In this document: positions 1 to 6,923 of the stretch, in pieces
How the letters are laid out: each line of letters opens with the position of its first letter
Position numbering within the stretch: the first letter of the stretch is position 1
Assembly (NCBI GenBank): GCA_003243255.1
Contig: QFQM01000051.1
Coordinates: forward strand, 1-26,244
Length of the DNA stretch: 26,244 nucleotides
Reading direction: 5' to 3'
DNA from: Flavobacterium psychrophilum
Lineage (GTDB): Bacteria > Bacteroidota > Bacteroidia > Flavobacteriales > Flavobacteriaceae
Program-made: the position numbers and the translations under genes
Notes under the pieces: model-generated
Seen by the model: only the letters and a program-made list of their open reading frames with translations
Databases searched by the model: none
What the model was told of the DNA's origin: nothing

Positions 1-31
1 GCACAATTTTTTTTTTTTTTAATTCAAAAAA

Positions 32-67
32 AAAATCTATTACCACATTACTGCAATAATAGATTTT
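32..67 (-). terminator. Rho-independent terminator of the prolyl oligopeptidase gene
   Basis: Arms at 32-42 and 57-67 are perfect 11-base reverse complements (AAAATCTATTA on the plus strand) around a 14-base loop. Read on the minus strand, the hairpin follows the stop codon of the peptidase gene by about 45 bases and runs straight into a U-tract (the A-run at 26-35). This is the classical intrinsic terminator layout. A second run, 14 T at 7-20, lies just beyond it; nothing else is visible in the first 112 bases. Confidence 0.75.
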
Positions 68-112
68 CAATTTTATACTAAACTATTTAGTTCAAAGTTG
101 TCTTACTGAACA

Positions 113-2239
113 TTACTTCTTCACATTCGGAGTTACCCCCATGTTGTAAAGTGTAAAGGCCTGAATGTCGCTGTACTCATCAATCATCTGTGCGATTGAT
201 TTTCCTGCACCGTGCCCTGCCTTAACGCCAATGCGAATCAACACCGGATTGTTGCCTGTTTGTTTTGCCTGAAGTTCGGCAGCAAACTTAAAGCTGTGTG
301 CCGGAACAACACGGTCATCATGGTCGCCCGTAGTAACAAGTGTAGCAGGATATTGAGTGCCTTTTTTTACATTCTGTACAGGTGAGTAACCTTTCAGGTA
401 ATTGAACATTTCTTCACTGTCCTCCGCTGTGCCGTAGTCATAAGCCCATCCTGCACCTGCGGTAAAGGTATGGTAGCGCAGCATGTCGAGAACACCAACA
501 GCCGGTAAAGCCACTTTCATAAGGTCAGGACGTTGGGTCATGGTAGCGCCAACAAGCAATCCGCCATTCGAACCTCCGCTTATAGCAAGATAGTCAGACG
601 AGGTATAGTTGTTCGCGATAAGGAATTGCGCTGCAGCGATAAAGTCATCAAATACGTTTTGCTTTTGCTGCTTAGTTCCTGCATCGTGCCATTTTTTGCC
701 ATACTCTCCACCACCGCGAAGGTTAGCTACAGCATAAACACCTCCGTTTTCCATCCATACGGCATTAGAAATGCTGAAACTTGGCGTAAGGCTGATGTTG
801 AAACCGCCATAGCCGTAAAGTATCGTTGGATTCTTTCCGTCCAGTTTTGTGCCTTTTTTATAGGTGATAATCATTGGGATCTTAGTGCCGTCTTTAGAGG
901 TGTAGAATACCTGTTTTGATTCGTATTCATCACTGTTAAAGTCTACTTTTGGTCTCTGGTATAATTCCGATTTCCCTGATTTGGCATCGTATGAATAGAT
1001 TGTTCCCGGTGTAGTGTAATTGGTAAACGAATAGTAAAGTGTCTTCTCTTCTTTCTTTCCGCCAAAGCCTCCGGCCGTGCCTAATCCCGGAATCGTGATA
1101 TCACGAACCAGCGTACCGTTGTAGTCGTATTGTTTTACTACCGATACTGCATCTTTCATATAGGTGGCAAAAATAAATCCTGAGCCGGTAGAAGGTGAAA
1201 GCACATTCTCTGTTTCAGGAATAAGGTCTTTCCAGTTCTTCTGTTGCGGATTGGCAGCATCAACAGTTACCACTCGAATGTTCGGCGCATTATAATTGGT
1301 AGCAATATACAATGTGCTTCCGTTGTTGTCTATAATATGGCTGTCGGTATCAAAGTTATCGGTAAGGGCTACAAATTTGCTATTGGGTTTGGTCAGGTCT
1401 TTAATGTAAAGTTCATTGCCTGAAGTAGCTTCCGAAGCCGATACGATAAGGTAATGCATGTCCTCGGTTACGCCACCGCCCACATAACGTCTTTTGATGT
1501 CGTTTCCAAAAATAACCTTATCTTCTTTTTGCGAAGTACCCAGCTTATGGTAATACAGTTTGTGCTGGTCGGTTTTAGCAGATAGTTCACTACCTGTAGG
1601 TTTGTCATAGCTTGAGTAGTAAAAGCCTTCGCTGCCATACCATGAGATACCACTGAATTTTACATCTACCAATGGCTCGCCTATCAGTTTTTTGGTCTTG
1701 GTATCCATAACAAATACCTTGCGCCAGTCGCTGCCTCCTTCTGATATGGAATAAGCCATCAGGTCGCCTTTTTTGGTGAAATTAGTTCCGCCTAATGATG
1801 TAGTACCGTCTTTTGATAGCGTATTTGGATCAAGGAAAATTTCTTCCTTACCTTTTTTGTCTTTACGGTATAAAACCGATTGGTTCTGTAGTCCGTTATT
1901 CCTGTAGTAATAGGTAAAATCGCCTTCTTTAAAAGGCGCGCCTATCCTTTCGTAGTTCCATAGTTTTTCCAGTCGTGCGCGTATGGCAGCACGAAACGGA
2001 ATCTGGTCAAGGTAATTAAAGGTAACTTCATTCTCGGCCTTTACCCATGCAGCGGTCTCTTCAGAGCGGTCGTCTTCAAGCCAGCGGTAAGGATCAGGAA
2101 CTTTGTTTCCAAAATAAGTATCAACAACATCACCCTTGCGGGTTACGGGATATTTAATAGGGGTTTTGCTATTTTCGTGCATCTGTGCATTTAAGGTCAG
2201 GCTACAGGCTGCAGCCATCAGGGTTATTGCTTTTTTCAT
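113..2239 (-). CDS. Prolyl oligopeptidase (prolyl endopeptidase, family S9A), exported
   Basis: A 708-residue serine peptidase that cleaves short peptides after proline. An N-terminal signal peptide of about 19 residues (MKKAITLMAAACSLTLNAQ) points to the periplasm, as in the known Elizabethkingia meningoseptica enzyme. The family's seven-bladed propeller should occupy roughly residues 75-430 and an alpha/beta-hydrolase domain the C-terminal part. The triad is visible: Ser557 in GGSNGG, Asp641/642 in DHDDRV and His676 in GHGAGK. Spacing and total length match the roughly 710-residue family. The gene is monocistronic in appearance: it has its own -7/-33 promoter inside the end of the upstream gene and a hairpin terminator behind it. 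The start Met is fixed by the signal peptide. Family assignment is very secure; the peptide substrates are unknown. Confidence 0.96.
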   Translation of the reverse strand: MKKAITLMAAACSLTLNAQMHENSKTPIKYPVTRKGDVVDTYFGNKVPDPYRWLEDDRSEETAAWVKAENEVTFNYLDQIPFRAAIRARLEKLWNYERIGAPFKEGDFTYYYRNNGLQNQSVLYRKDKKGKEEIFLDPNTLSKDGTTSLGGTNFTKKGDLMAYSISEGGSDWRKVFVMDTKTKKLIGEPLVDVKFSGISWYGSEGFYYSSYDKPTGSELSAKTDQHKLYYHKLGTSQKEDKVIFGNDIKRRYVGGGVTEDMHYLIVSASEATSGNELYIKDLTKPNSKFVALTDNFDTDSHIIDNNGSTLYIATNYNAPNIRVVTVDAANPQQKNWKDLIPETENVLSPSTGSGFIFATYMKDAVSVVKQYDYNGTLVRDITIPGLGTAGGFGGKKEEKTLYYSFTNYTTPGTIYSYDAKSGKSELYQRPKVDFNSDEYESKQVFYTSKDGTKIPMIITYKKGTKLDGKNPTILYGYGGFNISLTPSFSISNAVWMENGGVYAVANLRGGGEYGKKWHDAGTKQQKQNVFDDFIAAAQFLIANNYTSSDYLAISGGSNGGLLVGATMTQRPDLMKVALPAVGVLDMLRYHTFTAGAGWAYDYGTAEDSEEMFNYLKGYSPVQNVKKGTQYPATLVTTGDHDDRVVPAHSFKFAAELQAKQTGNNPVLIRIGVKAGHGAGKSIAQMIDEYSDIQAFTLYNMGVTPNVKK

Positions 2240-2257
2240 TTAATTGTGATTGATACA

Positions 2258-2291
2258 CAAAAATAGCAAAAACACTTTCTTATGATGCAAA
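2258..2291 (-). promoter_or_regulatory. Bacteroidota-type promoter for the prolyl oligopeptidase gene
   Basis: On the minus strand a -7 element TATTTTTG (2265-2258) matches TAnnTTTG, with TTTG (2291-2288) 22 bases upstream as the -33 element. The -7 element ends 18 bases before the peptidase ATG. The -33 element lies within the last codons of the DoxX-like gene, so the peptidase can be transcribed on its own despite the 40-base gap. Confidence 0.5.
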
Positions 2292-2657
2292 CAACGGTTT
2301 GTATTTCACCCTGTGCTTATACAACAGGATACCATTTAACACTACAACCAATAATGCGGTGCCTATGCCCGGAATGTCCAGGAACAGGTGAAACAACAAA
2401 ATGTTGAGTGATAACGGAATCAGCAGCAACATGGCAAATGGAACCCATATTTTGCAGATAAGCATAAAACCGATAATGATCTCGAAGATAGCAACAAGGG
2501 TTAATACATAGCCTGTATCTGCCAGTGATGCCATAAAAGCGCCTGCTTCGGGAGAAGGCTGCGGCAACGGAATAAAAGTGTAGATTTTGTTAGCTCCAAA
2601 AACAATCAGGATAAGTCCGAGAAGTATCCTTACAATTTGAGTAAATTTTGAATTCAT
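2280..2657 (-). CDS. DoxX-like integral membrane protein
   Basis: A 125-residue hydrophobic protein with four predicted membrane segments at about 9-25, 49-68, 72-92 and 98-113, and a basic C-terminal tail (YKHRVKYK). The RILLGLILIVFGANKI opening followed by a short proline-rich loop is typical of small DoxX/DoxD-like proteins of Bacteroidota. The biochemical role of this group is not settled; members have been linked to respiratory or redox functions. The gene lies 172 bases downstream of the lipoprotein gene and a hairpin separates them, so it is probably a separate unit. Family level is fairly secure, function is not. Confidence 0.75.
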   Translation of the reverse strand: MNSKFTQIVRILLGLILIVFGANKIYTFIPLPQPSPEAGAFMASLADTGYVLTLVAIFEIIIGFMLICKIWVPFAMLLLIPLSLNILLFHLFLDIPGIGTALLVVVLNGILLYKHRVKYKPLFAS

Positions 2658-2732
2658 AGGCTAAAAGAATTTTAATTTAAAAATAAATTAGAGGCTTCTT
2701 TAAAGTTAATGAATTTAATATTAGGAATTTAA

Positions 2733-2740
2733 CAAAAATA
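2733..2740 (-). promoter_or_regulatory. Possible -7 element for the DoxX-like gene
   Basis: The minus strand reads TATTTTTG (TAnnTTTG consensus), 75 bases before the DoxX-like ATG. No TTG is found at the proper distance upstream, so this is only a half-promoter match in AT-rich sequence. Confidence 0.3.
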
Positions 2741-2755
2741 GAGGAGTTGAAATAA

Positions 2756-2822
2756 GCCACGAGTTACACAAATTATCACAAATCTGAATTGACAAATTAG
2801 TGCAATTGGTGTAATTCGTGGC
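2756..2822. repeat. Long imperfect inverted repeat (67 bases) after the lipoprotein gene
   Basis: The left end GCCACGAGTTACAC and the right end GTGTAATTCGTGGC are reverse complements at 13 of 14 positions. Complementarity continues inward with small offsets (ACAAATTATCAC against GTGCAATTGGT). It begins seven bases beyond the lipoprotein stop, so it would form a hairpin in that mRNA, but no U-tract follows. The CCACGAATTACAC-like wording resembles dispersed intergenic repeats I associate with Bacteroidota genomes; that link is from memory, not from a search. Confidence 0.7.
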
Positions 2823-2829
2823 AAGAAAA

Positions 2830-3393
2830 TTACTGTACGCTTACGTTAAACACCACTTCAGCATCAGTGCTTCCACCGGCATTAGTAATGTTTCCGTTAG
2901 CCACGCCTTCACCATCTTTGTTAGGTTCATGCCTTAGAGTTAAAGTCAGGTTTCCTGTTGCAGCGTTAGCGGCTGCTGTATATTTGAATTTCAATCCGAT
3001 AGGATTTCCGTTTACATCGGTATCATTATAGGTAAAAATACCAAGGCCATTTTGCTGGAAGAATATCTGGTGCTCGTGACCTTCTTCAAATATCTCTTCG
3101 GTAATGTTGCCTGCCGGAGTTTCCAGTTCGTTAAGGAAAGTAACCGTTCCGTTATAGGCAGTGCCTGTTGCAAAGTTGCCTGAAACTGTCACTACCGGTG
3201 CATCCGGTCCGTCGCCATCAAGATCGCGTGAAGTAAGTACGATTGGTGTTCCTCCTGCTTCAGGGGTAAAAGTAGCCGTAACGGTAGTGATCACTTCTTC
3301 TTCGTTTACGATTGTAGCCGTATCGTCGCTGCTACATGAAGATAAAGAGATGATTGTAATTAGTGCTAATGCCGAAATTCTTAAGTTTTTCAT
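2830..3393 (-). CDS. Outer-surface or periplasmic lipoprotein linked to the TonB-dependent receptor
   Basis: A 187-residue protein with a type II signal peptide: hydrophobic stretch ALALITIISLSS, then Cys20 followed by SSDD. The acidic residues after Cys are common in Bacteroidota lipoproteins. The mature part is predicted mostly beta and contains an Asp-rich stretch (DLDGDGPDAP, about residues 57-66) and a short His/Glu motif EEGHEHQIFFQ near residue 103. I do not recognise a named enzyme domain. The gene follows the receptor gene by 19 bases, so the two are almost certainly co-transcribed. A role in capturing or handing over the receptor's substrate is an inference from this pairing. Confidence 0.8.
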   Translation of the reverse strand: MKNLRISALALITIISLSSCSSDDTATIVNEEEVITTVTATFTPEAGGTPIVLTSRDLDGDGPDAPVVTVSGNFATGTAYNGTVTFLNELETPAGNITEEIFEEGHEHQIFFQQNGLGIFTYNDTDVNGNPIGLKFKYTAAANAATGNLTLTLRHEPNKDGEGVANGNITNAGGSTDAEVVFNVSVQ

Positions 3394-3412
3394 TTTGATA
3401 GAATTTTATGGA

Positions 3413-5797
3413 TTAATAATTGAATTTTAATTGTAATTGAAAGTTGCGCCCGACATCATCGGTATATAATCGCTGGCGATTCAGGTAATCGCGGTAAGCG
3501 TCATTAAAAATATTCAGGACTGAAAAGTTGACTGCCAAACCTGTATTGGCTGATGTTTTAAATGCCATACCTGTACTAAAATGGAACAGGCTGTAGCCTT
3601 TAGGCGGCGTACTTATGTCGACCAGTGTATCTACAAAATCACCATCTACAGGAAGCTGAACGGTAAAATTATTGTCGGGATAACGTTTTTGGGTAAAAAC
3701 CGATTCGTTACGTATTTCCGCAAAGAAATTATGCCAGTTATCCTGACTGTAGCGGATGTTATTCACCAGGTTCAAAGGCGGCATTTCTATAAGCGGCATA
3801 TCATTTGTAATGTCCTGTCCGTAAATGTAAGCTCCGCTAAATGTATGCTGCCAATGGTTGCTTATTTTCCAGTTGGTATGCAGGTCAAGCCCTGCCATTA
3901 GCGCATCGGTCTGTTTGTATTGATACACAGGAAATGCCCCCCTTATGGTATACTCAATTCCGGTAGGTGACTGATAGATAAAGTTGTTTATCATATTCAG
4001 GTAGGGGGTAGCTTCAAACGTAAAGGTGCCATGTGTTTTAAGAAGGGTAGCCGATAGCTTATACGATTCCTCTTTTTGAATGCCCAGATTACCCAACTCA
4101 ATCGTTCCGGTAGAGTGGTGTAGTCCGTCACTGAAAAGCTCTGACGGATTAGGGTTACGCATGGCCAGTCCGGCATTTGCCAAAAGTTGGTAGTGGCTGT
4201 TCAACTGCTTGCGGATACCAAGGCTTGCCGAAATATTATGAAAGGTAAATTCGGGGGCGGTAAGCAACTGCGTTCCTGCATCGGCAACAATAAAATGGTC
4301 ATAAACGCCATCGTAGCCCAGACTCGTCCAACGTGACTTCTGGTAGTATTTTGAAGCTAACATATGAGAGTAATCATAGCGTAGTCCTGCTTCTGCGGTA
4401 AAACTGTCAGAGAAGGCATAACTGGCAATCCCATAAGCACCTGCATCAGTTTTTTTGTAATTAGGAATTAGTGGCCGAATATTTGTGTCGGGATCAGCGG
4501 TGTTATCCTGTGACGAAAAACTTGCTCCTGCTTTTATGGTAAGCGCATCAATTTCTTTTTTCCAGTCGGCCTGTGCCGAATGGGTAACCAAAGTAAGGTC
4601 AAGAGCCGGCTTGTCGGTATACACACCACGGCGGATGTCATATTCCTTACGGCTATTGTGCTGAAAGGCATATTGCACCGAAAGGCTCGAATTATCGCTA
4701 AATCGCTTATTGAAATTCAGTTTTGCTAAATGGTGTACCACATCCTGTTTAGGAGCATCAATGCCGTACGTAAAAGGTTCGATTACGGCAGGCTGCTTAC
4801 TGTTAATGGCACGTACAAGGTCGGAAATACTGCCAATATGCATCGCTTTTGCAATACCTATCTCAGCATCATAAAGACTATAGTAGGTAGAAATATCATA
4901 ACTGTCGCCAATGTACTTTATATCACCTGCAAAATTGTTTTCGCGGTTGCCGGTATTCGATAGAACATAATCAGGGCTCTGCCTGTCGCCAAAGTATTTA
5001 AAAGTTCCGGCAGCGTTCCATGCCCAACCCTGTTCAGCACCCTTATGAAGGCTGGAAGATATGCTTCCACCACGTCCATTGGATGCCGCATTTACAATGG
5101 TCTTACCAAACAAGGTGTCTTTCAGTACCGAAACAGGTTCTACCAATACCAAACCTCCAATGGCATCACCGCCATATTGCAGGGCATTGGCTCCTTTTAT
5201 GACTGAGATCTTTCCTGCGGCATTAATGTCGAGATTGGGTGCGTGTTCCGTACCCCATTGCTGGTCTTCCAAGCGAACGTTGTTAGAGATTATCGGAACC
5301 CTGCTGCTGTGCAGTCCGTTAATCACCGGTTTCACTATAGTATTCCCTGTTTTCAGGCTGTATACCCCGGCTACTTCTTTAAGTGCATCACCTAACGAAG
5401 CGTTGCTGTATTTTTCGATGGTTTCTGTTTTAAGACGCTCTTCACGAATCGTGTTTTTAGGAATAGCATTGTTTTCCGTAAGTACCACCTCCAGAAGCTG
5501 GGCTGCTTCGGGTTTGAGTTTTACATCAAAGCGTAGGTGCTCCTGTACCGTTACAATGGTATCAATTGTTTTAAATCCGATATAGGAAACTACAATGCGG
5601 TGCTGCCCTGACGGAACGTTATGTATCTCATAACTGCCGTCGGTACTGCTTATGGCATGAAGCTGTTCGATATGGATATGTGCCCCGTCAAGAGGGGTGT
5701 TCTTGTTTGTAGATACGTTTCCGCTAATGGTATTTTGGGAATACGCACACAGGTTTCCTGCCATAAATACAGACAGGAGGATATAGTAAAATCGCAT
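3413..5797 (-). CDS. TonB-dependent outer-membrane receptor, probably for a metal ion or metal complex
   Basis: A 794-residue TonB-dependent transporter. A signal peptide covers about residues 1-20. A carboxypeptidase-regulatory-like beta domain follows (about 22-95, ISGNVSTNKNTPLDGAHI through SYIGFKTIDT). The plug (about 115-225) includes DALKEVAGVYSLKTG, NGLHSSRVPI, a QQWGTEHAP motif at 179-187 and IKGANALQYGGDAIGG. The remainder is the 22-strand beta-barrel, ending in an aromatic C-terminus (LQLKFNY). Such receptors import substrates across the outer membrane using TonB-ExbB-ExbD energy. There is no SusD partner, which argues against glycan uptake. The WGTEHAP plug motif and the adjacent His-rich protein and operator-like palindrome favour a metal (zinc or copper are the obvious candidates). 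The family is certain; the substrate is inferred. Confidence 0.93.
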   Translation of the reverse strand: MRFYYILLSVFMAGNLCAYSQNTISGNVSTNKNTPLDGAHIHIEQLHAISSTDGSYEIHNVPSGQHRIVVSYIGFKTIDTIVTVQEHLRFDVKLKPEAAQLLEVVLTENNAIPKNTIREERLKTETIEKYSNASLGDALKEVAGVYSLKTGNTIVKPVINGLHSSRVPIISNNVRLEDQQWGTEHAPNLDINAAGKISVIKGANALQYGGDAIGGLVLVEPVSVLKDTLFGKTIVNAASNGRGGSISSSLHKGAEQGWAWNAAGTFKYFGDRQSPDYVLSNTGNRENNFAGDIKYIGDSYDISTYYSLYDAEIGIAKAMHIGSISDLVRAINSKQPAVIEPFTYGIDAPKQDVVHHLAKLNFNKRFSDNSSLSVQYAFQHNSRKEYDIRRGVYTDKPALDLTLVTHSAQADWKKEIDALTIKAGASFSSQDNTADPDTNIRPLIPNYKKTDAGAYGIASYAFSDSFTAEAGLRYDYSHMLASKYYQKSRWTSLGYDGVYDHFIVADAGTQLLTAPEFTFHNISASLGIRKQLNSHYQLLANAGLAMRNPNPSELFSDGLHHSTGTIELGNLGIQKEESYKLSATLLKTHGTFTFEATPYLNMINNFIYQSPTGIEYTIRGAFPVYQYKQTDALMAGLDLHTNWKISNHWQHTFSGAYIYGQDITNDMPLIEMPPLNLVNNIRYSQDNWHNFFAEIRNESVFTQKRYPDNNFTVQLPVDGDFVDTLVDISTPPKGYSLFHFSTGMAFKTSANTGLAVNFSVLNIFNDAYRDYLNRQRLYTDDVGRNFQLQLKFNY

Positions 5798-5838
5798 GAT
5801 AAATTTATTCAGGTATGAATAATTGAGTGCTCGGCCGA

Positions 5839-5960
5839 ATTATACCACAAGGTACACAAAGTTGAAAATGCACTATGGACACAAAGCTTTGTGAACTTTG
5901 TGAAAATCCTTAGTGATCATAGTGGTTAAATACACTACAATTAAATCTTTGTGGTATAAT
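5839..5960. repeat. Nested palindromic element between the His-rich and receptor genes
   Basis: Outer arms ATTATACCACAA (5839-5850) and TTGTGGTATAAT (5949-5960) are perfect 12-base inverted repeats. Inside lies a perfect 14-base palindrome, CACAAAGCTTTGTG (5880-5893), followed by another GAACTTTGTG. CACAAAG/CTTTGTG is therefore repeated several times. The element fills most of the 167-base gap inside the putative operon and would fold in the mRNA ahead of the receptor gene. It may be a dispersed repeat, a processing site or an attenuator. Confidence 0.75.
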
Positions 5961-5964
5961 ATAA

Positions 5965-6303
5965 TTACACCAAAGGCGGACCCCTGTGCGAAAACAAACT
6001 TCCGGCGAATGCCGTAGTATTATTTTCGATGCTGTTAAAGCGGTATGGTATTTCCGTAAACGGAAAATCGAGCCTTAAGCAGAATTGCTGTGGCTGTATA
6101 AAATAGTCAAAGTGGAAATCGCAGACAGAACAATCCTCATCTTCGTGCTCATGATGTGCGCTGAATTGTTTTGCTTCTTTCTTTAGCTCATGGTGCTCAT
6201 AAGCATTGTGGGTGTGGCTAAAGGCATGAAAAGACTGGTAGGCAATAGTGAGCTGCACTAATGCCATCAGGGCCAGGTTAAATATGGCGAACTTTCTTTT
6301 CAT
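5965..6303 (-). CDS. Small His/Cys-rich exported protein, putative metal-binding
   Basis: A 112-residue protein with an N-terminal signal peptide or anchor (KFAIFNLALMALVQLTIAY). It is followed by a region dense in possible metal ligands: His 26, 30, 32, 37, 38, 50, 51, 53 and 64, with Cys58 and Cys61 in DEDCSVCDFHF. The C-terminus ends HRGPPLV. This layout (leader, His cluster, CxxC-type pair, R-G/A-P-P tail) recalls DUF2946-like small proteins that often sit beside TonB-dependent receptors, but I cannot confirm membership. It is the first gene after the promoter with the 23-bp palindrome and precedes the receptor gene. A role as periplasmic metal trap or sensor is inference. Confidence 0.75.
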   Translation of the reverse strand: MKRKFAIFNLALMALVQLTIAYQSFHAFSHTHNAYEHHELKKEAKQFSAHHEHEDEDCSVCDFHFDYFIQPQQFCLRLDFPFTEIPYRFNSIENNTTAFAGSLFSHRGPPLV

Positions 6304-6308
6304 TACTG

Positions 6309-6340
6309 CAAATGTATAAAAAGAATTTTATTAATTGCAA
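6309..6340 (-). promoter_or_regulatory. Promoter of the putative metal-uptake operon
   Basis: On the minus strand TACATTTG (6316-6309) matches TAnnTTTG and TTG (6340-6338) lies 21 bases upstream, giving a full Bacteroidota-type promoter. The -7 element ends only five bases before the ATG at 6303, which would make the transcript leaderless or nearly so. The -33 TTG lies inside one arm of the 23-bp palindrome. Confidence 0.55.
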
Positions 6341-6354
6341 TAAAGTTGCAATTA
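6332..6354. promoter_or_regulatory. Putative operator: 23-bp palindrome overlapping the -33 element
   Basis: Arms TAATTGCAA (6332-6340) and TTGCAATTA (6346-6354) are perfect 9-base inverted repeats around TAAAG. The left arm contains the -33 TTG of the operon promoter, so a bound protein would block RNA polymerase. Length and symmetry are like operators of Fur-family metalloregulators such as Zur. That is an inference: no regulator gene is in the window. Confidence 0.5.
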
Positions 6355-6374
6355 GGATGGTTTTAACTGTTGCT

Positions 6375-6400
6375 TGTCATTTCGACGAAGGAGAAATCTC
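6375..6400. repeat. Half-copy of a dispersed Flavobacteriia-type intergenic repeat
   Basis: TGTCATTTCGACGAAGGAG followed by AAATCTC resembles the widespread GTCATTTCGA...GAGAAATCTC wording that I associate with intergenic repeats in Flavobacteriia. Only one arm is present. It overlaps the stop codon of the 137-residue protein gene. Confidence 0.45.
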
Positions 6401-6812
6401 AATGTTTATATAGCTTCAGTAAAGTATTGATGGTGTAAATAAGACCAATGGAAGCTTTTCCTGTTTCAAATTGAAAAGTAATTGACTCATTATTTATTGT
6501 TGTTATTCTGAAATCGGATAACTCTGGTTTATTAATGTCACCTTTAAAAATGCCATAGTCAGTACTTTGTATTTCTGTAATAAGAGCCTGTTTACTGTTT
6601 CCAATTGATGTTTCAATTATCCTTCGTGTAGTAACAAGTGTTTTAGCAACTTCGCTTTCGATAAGAAAAACAGGCAATTCTTCACTATCTGAATCAAAGC
6701 CTTCAGCTTTAGGAGTTGAAATGATTTTTGAATACAGCCATGTTTCAGGATTCATAGCATGTCGCTTAACAGCGGCTATTGTTATATTGTAGAGAGATTT
6801 GTCGGTTTTCAT
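6399..6812 (-). CDS. Hypothetical protein, 137 residues
   Basis: I do not recognise this protein. It has no signal peptide, membrane segment or cysteine. It reads as a small soluble alpha/beta protein, beginning MKTDKSLYNITIAAVKRHAM. A Ser/Asp/Glu-rich loop at about residues 41-45 is followed by a Val/Thr/Ile-rich beta-like part. The gene has a TAnnTTTG element immediately upstream and its end is overlapped by a repeat half-copy. It is cut off from the DUF4304-type gene by a palindromic element, so it is probably transcribed alone. It belongs to an AT-rich block of three less-conserved genes. Confidence 0.7.
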   Translation of the reverse strand: MKTDKSLYNITIAAVKRHAMNPETWLYSKIISTPKAEGFDSDSEELPVFLIESEVAKTLVTTRRIIETSIGNSKQALITEIQSTDYGIFKGDINKPELSDFRITTINNESITFQFETGKASIGLIYTINTLLKLYKH

Positions 6813-6817
6813 GACAA

Positions 6818-6825
6818 CAAATTTA
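6818..6825 (-). promoter_or_regulatory. Possible -7 element for the 137-residue protein gene
   Basis: The minus strand reads TAAATTTG (TAnnTTTG), ending five bases before the ATG at 6812. No -33 TTG is seen at the expected spacing. If it is real, the mRNA is almost leaderless. Confidence 0.35.
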
Positions 6826-6837
6826 CATATTAACAGT

Positions 6838-6910
6838 CATTGCGAGGAGGTACGACGAAGCAATCTTAAAAAAACAGATTGCCGCACTCCACTACGTTTC
6901 GTTCGCAATG
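6838..6910. repeat. Palindromic intergenic repeat of the CATTGCGA...GCAATCT type
   Basis: The left arm 6838-6866 begins CATTGCGAGG and ends CGACGAAGCAATCT. The right arm 6876-6910 begins AGATTGCC and ends CGTTCGCAATG, so the ends are reverse complements (CATTGCGA with TCGCAATG; CAATCT with AGATTG). The loop is A-rich. It closely resembles the GTCATTGCGAGGAG...GCAATCT elements seen scattered in many bacterial genomes (recalled, not searched). It lies 14 bases beyond the stop of the DUF4304-type gene. Confidence 0.75.
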
Positions 6911-6923
6911 AAAAAAAACAAAA

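Noticed and set aside
7..20. Run of 14 T as a possible phase-variable tract
   Set aside because: It lies outside any visible coding region, at the window edge, beyond a terminator; no gene is seen that it could switch.
533..919. Open frame on the plus strand of 128 codons inside the prolyl oligopeptidase gene
   Set aside because: It is antisense to a clear catalytic-domain coding region, has no promoter or family resemblance, and its composition mirrors the real gene.
5061..5585. Open frame of 174 codons on the plus strand
   Set aside because: It is antisense to the plug domain of the TonB receptor, whose motifs are unmistakable; no separate evidence for expression.
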